Shown here in pieces: positions 43,391-55,001 of a stretch of 64,000 nt of DNA. This stretch comes from Megaustenia siamemsis. Its lineage: Eukaryota; Mollusca; Gastropoda; Stylommatophora; Ariophantidae. The notes beneath the pieces are model-generated. The model saw only the letters and a program-made list of their open reading frames with translations, ran no database searches and was not told the origin of the DNA. Each line of letters begins with the position of its first letter. Positions within the stretch are counted from its first letter, which is position 1. The stretch covers positions 38,280,223-38,344,222 of the forward strand of contig JAVIAB010000160.1 of NCBI GenBank assembly GCA_032433765.1. Reading direction: 5' to 3'. Position numbers and translations under genes: made by a program.

Positions 43391-43581
43391 TTATAACTCA
43401 ATAAATGTTCTATTCTTAAAGGCGGTTTTTGTTTATTAAAATATTACCAGTAGAGCATTTGTACAAATTTGATCCAATAACGTGGCTCCACTACAAAGTG
43501 GTAGAGGAGTCTGTGTATACAAACCCCCGAGGTTTGTTCTGGTGGTATAAATGCTATCTACTAGATCATCCTAACCGAACA

Positions 43582-43675
43582 TCTTGCTATTGTGTTAACT
43601 CTTTCCGTACGTTTCGACGCACCATGCGTCTTGCTATTGTGTTAACTCTTTCCGTACGTTTCGACGCACCATGCG
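43582..43675. repeat. 47-bp direct duplication with TTAACTCTTTCCGTACG
   Basis: Two perfect copies of a unit (CTTGCTATTGTGTTAACTCT, TTCCGTACGTTTCGACGCAC, CATGCGT), with a third degenerate part following. Confidence 0.93.
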
Positions 43676-44675
43676 TCTTGCTGATTTTGGTCATGTACGT
43701 TTAGCCGCACAGTGCGTCACTCTCAATTTGTTTAGTGCAAACTGTCATCAAGCCGTGTTCTTTGTACATGTCTTGTATCATCTTGGTATTGGTGAAATCT
43801 AATTGAATGTTTAATTATCTAAATTTCATATACAATATGTTAAGTGTTAGATAAATATGTAGATTCTTCTACTTCTTCTATCCTTCCTCCTATGCCGTTG
43901 GCGTCGAGGGGAGATGCAATCTGTGATTCTTTGCTGTTCTGTTGGCCTCTTCTGGTGTTATCCTTCCTAGTGACTCTAGTATTCCCTTTATCCATCTCTT
44001 TTTCGGTCTTCCTCTTACTCTGTCGTCTATGTAGCGTTTGTTCATAGCTCTTTGAGTCATTGTTAGTTCTTTTTGTCTTATGTGACCGAGCCATTTTATC
44101 AGAACCATTTTATCTGTTGTTTCTTTATGTATTCGATGGCTGGCTCAATTTCGAGTTTCTTCCTCAGGTCAGTGTTTTTTACTCTGTCCCTTAAGCCGTT
44201 TCCTGTCATTCTTCTGACACATTTCATTTCGGTGGTCGTTATCTTTCTTATTGTTCTAGAATCCAGCGTCCAATGCTGGCACTGATAGCACCGAGTTGGT
44301 AGAAAATTTTATTTGTAAATTGCCCTTTTTGCTTCCGTACTTATTGCTTTGTTTCCCAATAGTGTTGATACTTGGCCTATGACTTGGCATGCTTTGTTAC
44401 ACCTTATATCTATTCCTGTCACTTGGTTATTGTCTTGTGTTAACGTGCAACCCAGATATGTATAATTTGTCTACTTGTTTTAGGGTTGTATTATCTATTA
44501 TGATGTTTAGTTTTTCTTTCTTTCTCGCTATCGCCATTACTTCGGTTTTATTTATGTTGATCTTCATGTTGTTTGATTGTAGAACATGTAGATTGATATA
44601 TACAAATATGAAACATTTTGTCTCTGAAATCTCTACCGCTAAACTGATAAAAACCTTCCGTACTGAAAGAGTTAA
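43642..44675. mobile_element. Candidate TTAA-flanked DNA element containing a LINE
   Basis: Left end TTAACTCTTTCCGTACG (43642-43658). Right end, read inverted, TTAACTCTTTCAGTACG (44659-44675). These are 17-bp inverted termini with one mismatch, including TTAA on both sides, as in piggyBac-like MITEs. A (GAA)-tailed LINE fills most of the interior. Confidence 0.5.
43856..44600 (-). mobile_element. LINE 3' end of the (GAA)n lineage
   Basis: Minus strand: KTEVMAIARKKKLNI (near 44550-44500), ..DIRCNKACQVIGQ (near 44400), LRDRVKNTDLRKKLEIEPAI (near 44200), MTQRAMNKRYIDDRVRGRPK and KRWIKGILESLGRITPEEAN, stop, then a degenerate GAAGAAGTAGAAGAA tail. Confidence 0.87.
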
Positions 44676-44689
44676 AGCTATGAGTTGAT

Positions 44690-45435
44690 ACGTGCAGAAG
44701 CCCTTTAACTGACAAATGTGGAGGGCCGTAAGAGCTTTCTTGGCATTCCAAACATAGTTTATGATCGTCTAGTTCCAGGCTATGAATGGACAACTGTTTT
44801 GTCCTGCCTAAATGTTCTGCTACACTTTAGTTCTATATCAGTAAAAGCCACCATCACGGGGAACACGACGAATATAGCTTTTGTTAGCCAGCCTGTTTTG
44901 ATGCAGGCTATTAACAGGAAGACTGACAAGGAGGTCGAGGCTAGGTCTTGGTTAGCTAAGGGTCGCCAACCCTGCTGTTGTGAACAAAGGTCGCAGGAGC
45001 GTCTCCAGCCTAACAGGTCAAAAGGTTGGGATTAGGAAAAGTGAGGTACAAACATTTTGAAGATAAGATGCTTATGGCTATATGTCTAACGTAACAGCGC
45101 AATGTAATCCTCACCAAGTAGACACATCCTGGTAATAGCATCGTCAAGTCAGGACGCTAACATCTACTGACCCTTTCATAATAATAGAAAAACAAATTAC
45201 GACGATTGTACAAGTAATTCAACATCTGCGTCCAACTACGCTACATCCCTTCGCCGCTCGCCCTTTAAAGAGCGTTAAATTGACGTAGATGCGTTGTGTT
45301 ATCGTTCACAGAAACCAACGATAATTTACGCCATCAGCATTGTCAGTTAGGTGTCAGTTTTCACAAATGAAACGACTGGTATATGTTTGCCAACGATGTT
45401 TATTTCATTTTTACTTATTTATTTGAAAATGTTAA
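44690..45435. other. Interval without recognised genes
   Basis: A 105-codon plus-strand frame (44718-45035) has no motif. Its last third, Arg/Lys/Cys-rich, may be decayed retroelement but cannot be assigned. Confidence 0.35.
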
Positions 45436-45970
45436 CCGGTGCCTCGGTGGCTGAGTGGTTGGTGTGCTCGCTTCCTGACCAGAAGGGTCCTGGTTCAATC
45501 CCCAACAGTAAAAAAAAGTAAAGTACCCCCGTCACGCCAAGTGGCGTATAGGGAATATAGTGTTAGTGACCGTAAATTTTACAGACCTTCGGCACATGAT
45601 TTTTGGGATAATGTGGTCGGTATTACGGTATTCTCAGAAAAAAATCCGGTACTCATTAAAGGCTGGGTGAACCGGAAGCCGTCGGTTTAGATCGAACCCT
45701 ACCTCTTGTCCCTTGCAGTCCAGTTCACTAACCACTGAGCTACTCCCGATCGCGGCTTCCAATCCCCAACAGTGGTGGATTTTTTTTCGAACTGACAAGG
45801 CTCCGGGGTTAACCCGCCTCTAAAAATTGGTACCAGATATTTTTTCTGGGAGTAAAGGCGGCCTGGCGTGATACCGACCACATCACCCAAAAATATGCCG
45901 TGGTTATAGAAAAATGTGATCACTAACATCATATTCCCATACGCCTAGCAAGGCCTTCACTTTTAATTTA
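45436..45970 (+). mobile_element. SINE S1b, split by an S1 insertion
   Basis: Head GTGCCTCGGTGGCTGAGTGG, B box TGGTTCAATCCCC (45491-45503). The body resumes at 45774 with TTTTTTTTCGAACTGACAAG, AACCCGCCTCTAAAAATTGG and GGCGTGATACCGACCAC. The central 45510-45759 is an S1 element. Confidence 0.88.
45510..45759 (-). mobile_element. SINE S1 nested in S1b
   Basis: Inverted S1 bounded by a perfect 14-bp target-site duplication CAATCCCCAACAGT at 45496-45509 and 45760-45773. Confidence 0.96.
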
Positions 45971-46199
45971 CTTGTTAATGTGTCTGCACGAACAAGACTT
46001 GGTGACTTCACTTCAAGAGGACGTAGATGGCGCAGAGAGAACTTGGGCCAAAATTAGAAGATGCTGGTTTATCTATTAGACGACAAAAAACATACCCACA
46101 CTTTAAATCTATCATTACATTATTGTTACCATCCTTAAGACCTGACAGTGGATTTGAATAGGTTTAAGGACAGCGGCGGATGTTTAGACTAATAATGTT

Positions 46200-46504
46200 A
46201 CTGTCCTTAACTAGTAATTAGTAATCTCTTTAACTATTAATATCTTTAAGTAGAAACAATTCATATCTGTAAGTAGTAACTATCAATATCTTTAAGTAGT
46301 AACTATTAATATCTTTAAGTAGTAACTATCAATATCTGTAAGTAGTAACTATTAATATCTGTAAGTAGTAACTATTAATATTTTAAGTAGAAACTATTAA
46401 TATCTGTAAGTAGTAACTATCACTATCTTTAAGTAGTTGCTATAAATATTTTTAAGTAGTAACTATTCATATCTGTAACTAGTAACTATTACAATCTGTA
46501 ACTA
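46200..46504. repeat. 23-bp minisatellite, about 13 imperfect copies
   Basis: Unit AAGTAGTAACTATTAATATC, TGT. It shares the AGTAGTAACTATTAA core with the 48-bp array at 33311-34203. Confidence 0.93.
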
Positions 46505-47525
46505 TAAAAAATAAAAGGGAAAAGAGGCAGAGGCAGACCAAGATTAACATGGACGAGTAACATCAAAAAGACTAAAACTATGATCATAAACAAAGAAGAT
46601 ACTCAAAACCCACAAGTGGATATCAAAATAGAAGGAATAGACCTGGAGACAGTTCTGAACTAAAACTACCTTGGACATACTATAACCAGTGATGGAAAAT
46701 CTACAACTGAAATAAACAAAAGAATAGGAATGGCAAAAAGTAATTTTAATGTCATGAAGAACATACTAACATCAAAGCAAATAACAGCAGGGCTAAAACT
46801 AAGATGGGAGCCGCGATAGCTCAGTGGTTAGTGAACTGGACTACCACGGACAAGGGGTAGGGTTCGATCCCAACCGACGGTTTCCGGGTTCACCCAGCCT
46901 TAAATGGGTACTGGATTTTTTTCTGGGAAAGTAAAGCAGCACGGGCGTAATACTGACCACATTACCCCAAAAATCATGTGCTGAAGGTCTGTAAAATATA
47001 GGGTCACTAACACCATATTTCCCTATACGCCACTTGGCGTGACGGGGGTGCTTTACTTTTTTTTTTTTTACTAAAACTAAGAATAACAAAATGTTACATC
47101 TTCTCAATATTCATATATAGTACAGAAACATGGACATTAGACAAGAAAACAGAACAGAGAATTGAAGCCTTTGAAATGTGGATATATAGAAGAATAAGTA
47201 GAGTTGGATGGAAGGAAAAGAAAGCAAACGATGAAGTCTTAAAACAACTAAAAATTAAAAGAGAACTACTAAACACAATTCAAACAAGACAAATGCGATT
47301 TTTTGGCCATGTTAAAAGACACAACAGCCTACTAAAAGTAATCCTGGAGGGGAAAATACAAGGTAAAAGAGGCAGAGGCAGAGAAAGATTAACATGGACG
47401 AGTAACATCAAAAGATGGACAAATCAGCCTATGACAATATGCACCATCAAAGCAAGAGACAGAGCAGAATGGCGCTCCATGGTAGCCAACCTTCGTTGCG
47501 GAGAAGGCACTCGATGATGATGATG
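46505..47525 (+). mobile_element. RTE-like LINE 3' half, split by SINE S1
   Basis: 46560-46800: KTKTMIINKEDTQNPQVDIK, GHTITSDGKSTTEINKRIGM, MKNILTSKQITAGLKLR. After the SINE (47083 on): CYIFSIFIYSTETWTLDKKT, EQRIEAFEMWIYRRISRVGW, QMRFFGHVKRHNSLLKVILE, and DRAEWRSMVANLRCGEGTR, then TGATGATGATGAA. The leading 46505-46560 repeats the 3' region (RGRGRPRLTWTSNI) out of order, so a second short fragment precedes it. Confidence 0.92.
46805..47070 (+). mobile_element. SINE S1 inserted in an RTE copy
   Basis: Complete S1 with B box GGGTTCGATCCC. Perfect 12-bp target-site duplication CTAAAACTAAGA at 46793-46804 and 47071-47082. Confidence 0.96.
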
Positions 47526-49369
47526 AACTATAAAATATTATTGTATTTAACTTGTAAATTTATTGTAAATCTACTAGTAAATCTGTTAACGACTTTTTGA
47601 AACGTTTTAGTTTAGAAGGGAAGGGCGTACAACCTCATCCACCAGGTTACACTCAACGCCTTGTTTTACCGGTACAACCTGTTTTCTTGTTCTTCTTGTA
47701 TTTGCTTACTACTTTTATGTCTACAGATAATACAATTTACCGAAATGCCTAGATTGATTCACTCAAATTGTGAAAGGTCTAAAACTAGATTTGCTGTTCA
47801 TTGCATAAAAGGAGATACGTTATCTATAGAACAGTACATTTCTCGTTCTTTATTTTACTCCCCCCCCCTTTTTTTTTTCTGTAGGGCATTCAAATGTAGC
47901 GTGGAAGCCACGTGGACTTTTTTTTCGGCCTGATTACTGACATACTTTTAACCCGTTGTCAAGGTCACTTTCTTCATCATGTGGAAGAATACAGAACACG
48001 GGGTTGTTACTCACGAACTATTTTCTTTCCCTTTCTTTGTCCTCTTGAATTATTGTTTGTGAGTTTTCAATTATTAACAACGAAACGCACAAGACAGCTG
48101 CACATTTCTTTAATTAATAAACATAACATTAATTTATATAAAAGCACATAACTGCAATATTCATTGGTTTTTCTTTTTCATCATATCTTCTTATTCGTAT
48201 TATTTCTCTGTTCTTTTGTTCAATTCTTATAATCATTTATCATATCTTAATCGACTTTTTATTACCTCCTCAGCCTGTTCCATCTTTTTGTACTTCTTTG
48301 TCTTTCCTTTTCTCTAATTTCTCTTCTTACCTCTTTTCCTCTTCTTTTTCCATCTTCTTTTCTTTTTTTTCTGTATTTCACATACTTTTCTTCAATCTTG
48401 TTATTATTTAAATCTTTTTTCTCTTCTTTTATTTTCCATTTTCCTGTGCTTTCTCGTTTATGATTTTTCCACTTCCAGCTTCCTTCTAATTTCTTCCTCT
48501 TATGCTTCTTCCCTATTCTTCTCAGTCTTTTCCGTTTTAAAAAAAAAATGTCCCTTATTCTATTCATCTTCCTCTTCGTTCTCATATTTGCCCCTTCTAC
48601 TTTTCATTAAAGTCAACGAATCATAGTGGATTAAGAATCTACTTTGCATCTACATGTTAGTCTCTGAATCATACCTCTCTGAATCAGGGAGGCAAACATG
48701 AAGACTAAAGATGTTCCGGGACGGAATCGAATGTGTCACAGCTTAGATGTATAGGAATAAATAAATGCCGTCATAGAGAAGAAAACAGCATGAAAAGCAG
48801 AAAGCAGTTTTTTTTTTAAAGAAGACACGGATGTCATTAAGAAGCACACGGTGTGTAAAAGAAGAATGAGCATCTTAAATAAAACTCAGTCATAAAGAAC
48901 AAAACAGTGTAGCAATGAAATCTACGCTATCTAAAAGAAGAATATTTTAATGTCATGAAAATATACTAACATCAAGTTAGCACAAAGTTGGTATGAAAAT
49001 GCTATTTATCGTTTGTTGTTTTGTTGCCATAGAACTATTCGTTTAGCTGTTTAATACCATTTTGTATTATTGTACATGTTCTTTGCAGCTCTAAGTGTGG
49101 CTCTATAGAGCGTTTAATATGTTATACATTTTAGACTTGTGCTTATCTCCGACAAAAAAGGCAATCATCCCGTCCTAGTGTCAAAGTCCATCTCTGCCTT
49201 TTAATGTTCACTGATTCCCTGCTACATTTGTGGACACGTCTCTGCTGTAGGCTAGCGCGTTGGCAAGGGACGCACCATTTTCAGGCTAAAATACTCGACA
49301 GATAACGGTTATGCGATGTCAGGGCTGAACCAATCGGGACCATAGAATCAAGTCGTGTCTAAGTAGTGT
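47526..49369. other. Interval of about 1.8 kb without recognised genes
   Basis: AT-rich. Includes a pyrimidine-rich stretch (48170-48560) that generates a Lys/Arg-rich minus-strand frame without motifs. At 48950-48975 a short match (TTTTAATGTCATGAAAATAT) to the RTE sequence at 46745 may be a LINE crumb. Confidence 0.4.
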
Positions 49370-49975
49370 AGACGTTGTATAGCACATATAGTGTATGTGT
49401 GTGTGTGTGTGTCCAACTCGTATAGACGTTGTACAGTACACGTAATGTGTGAGTGTGTGTGTCCAACACGTGTAGACGTTGTACAGTACACATAGTGTGT
49501 GTGTGTGTGTGTAACTCATTTAGACGTTGTACAGTACACATAGTGTGTGAGTGTGTGTGTCCAACACGTGTAGACGTTGTACAGTACACATAGTGTGTGT
49601 GTCCAACTCATTTAGACGTTGTACATTACACATAGTGTGTGAGTGTGTGTGTCCAACACGTGTAGACGTTGTACAGTACACATAGTGTGTGTGTGTGTCC
49701 AACTCATTTAGACGTTGTACAGTACACATAGTGTGTATGTGTCCAACTCATTTAGACGTTGTACAGTACACATAGTGTTTGTGCCCTACTCATGTAAACG
49801 TTGTACAGTACACATAGTGTGTGTGTGTCCAACTCATTTAGCCGTTGTACAGTACACATAGTGTGTGTGTCCCACTCATTTAGCCGTTGTACAGTACACA
49901 TAGTGTGTGTGTGTCCCACTCATTTAGCCGTTGTACAGAACACATAGTGTGTGTGTGAGTGTGTGTGTGTGTGAT
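49370..49975. repeat. Minisatellite with embedded (GT)n, about 13 copies
   Basis: Unit CATTTAGACGTTGTACAGTA, CACATAGTGTGTGTGTCCAACT; unit length varies (about 42-60 bp) because the internal GT run changes length. Confidence 0.95.
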
Positions 49976-50387
49976 CACAGTAACTAATCAACCATCTGGT
50001 ATTATCGTGGAAGGGGCTACAGAGTTCGTGCATCATCATCATTGTGTGCCATTTCAGCATCGAAGTTCATCGAAGAATAGCTATAGCTATTTTGTTAGCT
50101 ATTTTATCCCATCTCTTACATTGGTGGTACATACTACTCCAAGTTATTTTTTCCATCTCTTGATCTGCACTATCAAGATGTTATTACGAATATATGTTTA
50201 TTATTTTTTAAATTATGTTTTAAGAAATTCTATACGTTGTTTATATGGTACTTTATCATACAGAATATAACTTCCCTTTTCGTGCTGTTTATTCTGAATC
50301 CACATTGTTTTTCAAGCTCTATATGGTTATGTTTTGAGTTCTCTTTTGTGAAACTTTAAGCAAGATTATCCTATATGGTGCATCACA

Positions 50388-50702
50388 TCATCATCATCAT
50401 CACCAAGCACCGGGCCTACTGGCGTAGGTGATTACGTCTCTCCACAACTTTCGATCACGAAAGTAATTTATCATTTCTGTTGTTGACCCTCTGCCAAGCC
50501 ATTCTCTTAAGCTGTCTGGAATCTTTTCTCTTTGCTCCCCTCTATGTCTTCGCCCCTCAATTTTCCCAGTTGTTACAATATATTCCAGTTGTTCTCTTCT
50601 CATTACATGGCCAAAAAATGATGATTGTTTCTTCCTAATATTGGAAATTAGCTCTCTTTTTGCTTCGACTTCTTTCTGAACATTTACACTTACTGCTAAC
50701 AA
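50388..50702 (-). mobile_element. RTE-like LINE 3' end with (TGA)n tail
   Basis: ATCATCATCATCATCACCAA tail end. The minus frame is open for 100 codons: KRELISNIRKKQSSFFGHVM, RREQLEYIVTTGKIEGRRHR, then DSLREWLGRGSTTEM and DRKLWRDVITYASRPGAW. The most intact C-terminus of its subfamily. Confidence 0.92.
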
Positions 50703-50869
50703 ATCAAATCCACAGAATCAGTTTCCTTAGATAAGACAGTACATCCTGACATTCATACAAGACACTATATGTAACGCATGACCTAAACACCCTAGGAAAC
50801 ACTGTCTATTATAAGGAAAGTGGTACTGTGGAATTTATTTTTAGCAATAAGTGTGATGTAGCATATACT

Positions 50870-51110
50870 AGAGATAAGAGAAATGGCCATACATCCAACG
50901 ATCTCATCTGCCATCAGAAAGAGAATATGGGCATATGCCGGACATGTGTTGATAAGAGACAAGAGCATTCCAAAACAGGTTATTCTATGGGAAATATCAG
51001 GATATAGACAAAGAGAAAGACATAGAAAGACACTAAAAAAAAACACTTATAAGAGAGGCAAAGTTGACAGGCATAGACTCATTAGATAGGATCGAACATC
51101 TTGCCAAGAA
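50870..51110 (+). mobile_element. LINE 3' fragment, (GATA)-tailed lineage
   Basis: MAIHPTISSAIRKRIWAYAG, HVLIRDKSIPKQVILWE, RQRERHRKTL, matching the C-terminal part of 55930-56645. 3' end missing. Confidence 0.65.
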
Positions 51111-51169
51111 TAAAGATAGATGGCGAAAACACTATGAACCTTAAGCGACGTCTAGTTTCGCGGGAAAGA

Positions 51170-51225
51170 TCAAGAGTAAGATTAAGAGTAAGATTAAGAG
51201 TAAGAGTAAGATTAAGATATATATC
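51170..51225. repeat. AGTAAGATTAAG short tandem repeat
   Basis: 6/12-bp units (AGATTAAGAGTA), about four copies. Confidence 0.85.
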
Positions 51226-51833
51226 TATAGTTGTATATCCTGTGATAGTTTCAGTATCAACATCTTCTAGTGTTTCTATCATCTCTATCTGTATGTTGGT
51301 ATTCTGCAGTCCGCGTGCAGCGATGAATTCTTCCTTTATGACCATGGTCAGATCGGAATGCAAGTGCATCGCAATGGTGGCCATAACACAGACACAGAGA
51401 AAAACAGACAGAAATCAGAGTCTTTGATATTTACAGCCGCATAAATTCATGTCACATAATTCTTTATAGACTTTAGGGTAGAGTTTTGTTTGTTTGTTTG
51501 TTTGTTTGTTTTCAGCCGAACGGCCCGGAGTGCACTGTTGTAAACTTTTAGTAATTTACCGGTGACGAGATACATGTTTTATAATTAACTGAGAACTGGG
51601 ATTGCCGCCAGTTCTTTTTAACTGAACGGAACAGCAGAGTTGTGGCAACGATTTTTTTGTTTCCTAGGAAAATAAACCCTCTTGTGTGATATTAATAACA
51701 ATGATGAACTAGGTGACGTCAGTCAAGCAGATTGTGGCTCTTTGGGGGAACTGTGAACCAGCAAAAAATATAATCGTCATCGATGGTTAAGGCCTTCAAC
51801 GGGAGAGAACTATGAAGGAGAAACGAAAAAAGG
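51226..51833. other. Interval without recognised genes
   Basis: Contains (GTTT)n at 51487-51511. No genes recognised. Confidence 0.4.
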
Positions 51834-52094
51834 TAAAGAGCCCCATCACACCACGTGACAGGGAATATGGTGTTAGTGACCATAATTTTTACAGACCTTT
51901 CTGCACATGATTTTTGAGGTAATGTTGTCGGTGTCATGCCCGAGCCGCTTTACTTCTCCCCCCCCCCCCTCAAAAAAAAATAAATAAATATTCGGTACCC
52001 ATTTAAGGCTGGGTGAACCCGGAAGCCGTCGATCAGGATGGAACCCAACATCTTGTCATTTTAATCTAGTTCTTTTACCACTATCGCCGCTCCC
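51834..52094 (-). mobile_element. SINE S1
   Basis: GGGAATATGGTGTTAGTGAC, CCCATTTAAGGCTGGGTGAA, CCGTCGATCAGGATGGAACC. The head end is decayed (CACTATCGCCGCTCCC). No convincing target-site duplication. Confidence 0.85.
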
Positions 52095-52184
52095 TTGGAG
52101 ACAAGTTTTCGCACAAAAAGCTGAAATTCCAGAAATTTTTGTGTAAAATAATTAGAGGTTTCTTCCCCTGTCTTTCCATCTTTC

Positions 52185-52412
52185 TAGCCGTATGGGAATA
52201 TGGAGTTAGTGATTATATTTTACCATGACCACGACACACTTGTAGGTGATATGTTCGGATCACACCGGACCGCCTTTACTTAGAATTATCTCATGTACAC
52301 ATTTTTAAGGGCTGGATGAACTCCGGAGCCTTGTCAGTTCGGAAAAAAGATGTGCTGCTTCTGGGAAATGAACACGTATCCTTCTGATCAGGAAGTGAGC
52401 GAAGTGTTAGTG
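52185..52412 (-). mobile_element. SINE S1b variant, decayed
   Basis: GTATGGGAATATGGAGTTAG, CACACCGGACCGCCTTTACT and GATCAGGAAGTGAGCGAAG are in the same order as 45436-45970 inverted. Confidence 0.65.
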
Positions 52413-52483
52413 TAGTCGAGTAGAAAGGTAACTTTTGTAGTTTTGGTTCGTTATAAAATGTTTCGTAAAATTGAAAGCGTTGT

Positions 52484-52724
52484 GTGTATGGATGTGTTCG
52501 TCAGTGTAGCACGTCACAAGATAGCATTGTGTGTATGGATGTGTTCGTCAGTGTAGCACGTCACAAGATAGCATTATGTGTATGGATGTGTTCGTCAGTG
52601 TAGCACGTCACAAGATAGCATTATGTGTATGGATGTATTCGTCAGTGTAGCACGTCACAAGATAGCATTGTGTGTATGGATGTGTTCGTCAGTGTAGCAC
52701 GTCACAAGATAGCATTATGTGTTT
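52484..52724. repeat. 47-bp minisatellite, 5 copies
   Basis: Unit GCATTGTGTGTATGGATGTG, TTCGTCAGTGTAGCACGTCA, CAAGATA; almost identical copies. Confidence 0.96.
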
Positions 52725-53014
52725 GGATGGCTAGAGGGTTCAAGACATAAGCACGTCACAAGCATATGCAGCAGACCTGGCATCCAAAAAGTGTTCGCTT
52801 CATGTCAGTCACTGAATCTTCTCGATGGCCCTAGGGCGGTCGTACTCTAACCAATGAAAGACGGAGTGGGGTTTTGTACATGACTTGTCAGCATCGGTGA
52901 GACTCCCAGAGGTTCGTCTTAGTTAGGAGGGACTTATAGTCTGTTGTTTGATCTGTGATAGTGCTCGTCTAATGACCAAGTAATAACTGCATCACGCTTG
53001 GGCAGATGGTGCTC

Positions 53015-53443
53015 GTAAACCTGGGAGGGTCGACCATCTAAGGCAGAATCCCCCTACAGAAAAGACAATCTGCTGCCTTGCAGGAAGATTGGGGACAATC
53101 AAAGGCTAAGGAAAGCAAACCTGAATAAAATGCTGGCTGAAATCGGATGCACTGGGTCACTGACGCAGAACACAGTGCAACATTTTAACAGGTATTAAAT
53201 CAGAATAGATCTAACAGACTCTAATTATGATGTTCTGTCTGAGGAGTCCCCCTAGGCAGGGGGAATGCTGGGTCACGTGCCACGAAGGGGTCCACCTCAA
53301 GTTATTTGTGGTCACCCTGGAGAAGAGCAATGTTGTCCACACCCACCTCCCTGGAAGAGAAACTATATGGGGCAAACGAATTACTTAAACAGACAGCTGA
53401 CTTCATGAGGAGTCTGGAATCCTACTCTGAATGAGTCTTCATC

Positions 53444-53480
<37 letters not shown>
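53015..53480 (+). mobile_element. LINE 3' end with (GA)n tail
   Basis: AAGATTGGGGACAATCAAAG and ATAAAATGCTGGCTGAAATC match 5625-5935. The end, CTCCCTGGAAGAGAAACTAT through TTCATCGCAGAGAGAGAGAG, matches 27240-27400. The tail (53448-53480) is about 16 GA units. Confidence 0.78.
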
Positions 53481-53482
<2 letters not shown>

Positions 53483-53559
53483 CTTTTTCAACGTTGTGCT
53501 ACCAATGCCAGTCCTGGACCCTAGATGCAAGAACAATAAGAAAATAACCTCTACTATGA

Positions 53560-54172
53560 TGAAATGTGTTAGACGAATGACAGGAAACAGTCTGAGAGAT
53601 AAGATTAGAAATTAAGAACTGGAAAAAAGCTAGGAATAATACCCGCCATAGAATATATAAAGAAACAACAGATACAAAGTTTTGCCACGTGATTATCCAG
53701 AAATATCAAAACACAACGGAGCCGCGATAGCTCAGGGGTTAGTGAACTGGACTACAAAGGACAAGAGGTAGGGTTCGATCCCAACCGACGGCTTTCGGTT
53801 CACCCAGCTTTTAATGGGTACCAGATTTGTTTTCTGGAAAGTAAAGCGGCACGGGCATAATACCGACCACATTACCCAAAAAATCATGTGCCGAAGGTCT
53901 GTAAAATTTATGGTCACTAACACCATATTCCATATACGCCACTTGGCGTGACGGGGGTACTTTACTTTACTTATCAAAACACAACACAACGAGCCTTCGA
54001 ATAAACGTTGCGAGAAGACCATATCCATGGATCAACCACGAAAAAGATGGATTGACGAACTATTAGAAACACAAGGAAACAACAGCAGCAGAGGCGAGAA
54101 TAAGAGAAAAATACCGCAACTCGACGCTAAAAGGCAAATTAGGAAGGAAAGTAGAAGAATAAAAACGAACTG
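53560..54172 (+). mobile_element. LINE 3' end of the (GAA)n lineage, split by SINE S1
   Basis: MKCVRRMTGNSLRDKI, then IIPAIEYIKKQQIQSFAT-like sequence, SINE, and after 53972 QRAFE, DHEKDGLTNY and a terminal piece with GGAAAGTAGAAGAATAAA. Confidence 0.82.
53718..53971 (+). mobile_element. SINE S1 inserted in a LINE
   Basis: Complete S1. Perfect 14-bp target-site duplication TATCAAAACACAAC at 53704-53717 and 53972-53985. Confidence 0.96.
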
Positions 54173-54296
54173 AATCGTTTCTCTTCTATTTCATGTCACC
54201 ACCTACTTTATGGTTACTTCTCACCTTCGTTTGGACACTTCATCTTTTTTTCTTGGACACATCATGACCTACTTTGTATAAACATGGTCGTGGGCA

Positions 54297-54545
54297 CATC
54301 CACTTTCTGTCTAGCAATCCCCTTTTTTTGTTGCAACACCCACTTTCTGTCTAGCAATCCCCTTTTTTTGTTGCAACACCCACTTTCTGTCTAGCAATCC
54401 TCTTTTTTTTGTTGCAACACCCACTTTCTGTCTAGCAATCCCTTTTTTTGTTGCAACACCCACTTTCTGTCTAGCAATCCCCTTTTTTGTTGCAACACCC
54501 ACTTTCTGTCTAGCAATCCCCTTTTTTTGTTGCAACACCCACTTT
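54297..54545. repeat. 40-bp minisatellite, about 6 copies
   Basis: Unit CCACTTTCTGTCTAGCAATC, CCCTTTTTTTGTTGCAACAC; copy length varies with the T run (6-8 T). The minus-strand Lys/Gln-rich ORFs are artefacts. Confidence 0.96.
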
Positions 54546-54773
54546 TCTTAAAACTATTTTTTTTACGTCTGGTCACTTCTTCCTCCTGGCTATCTCTTCT
54601 ATTATTGGTACTAGCTTTGCTAATATTTGATACTGAAGATAATATAACAGATTGATAACAGGTCCAGGTCACTGGGCCCCGCTTTATCTGGTCCCAAAAT
54701 ATGTCAAGAAAAAATGTAATCAACGCAGAAAAGTGCGCAAAACTAAGAACCAAAATCCTTGGTGAAAGCCAAC

Positions 54774-54864
54774 ATGAGTAAGTACAACATGAGTAAGTAC
54801 AACATGAGTAAGTACAACATGAGTAAGTACAACATGAGTAAGTACAACATGAGTAAGTACAACA
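54774..54864. repeat. 15-bp minisatellite, 6 copies
   Basis: Unit ACATGAGTAAGTACA, perfect copies. Confidence 0.96.
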
Positions 54865-55001
54865 AAGGTCCAAATACCCAGGACAAGCGTCACGAACTCT
54901 ATTTCTGCTTCCCCCCCACCTTTTTTTTTTCCACCTCCACTTCTCGCCACCCATACTTTCCTTTCCATAACTTTCCTTTAAAACCTATGAATGTAAGGAT
55001 T

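Noticed and set aside
48262..48585. Lys/Arg-rich minus-strand ORF of 107 codons
   Set aside because: Derived from a pyrimidine-rich tract; no domain or conserved pattern.
54391..54954. 187-codon minus-strand ORF with CCTYS repeats
   Set aside because: Joins two minisatellites (15-bp and 40-bp units); Cys/Tyr runs are the translation of ACATGAGTAAGTACA.
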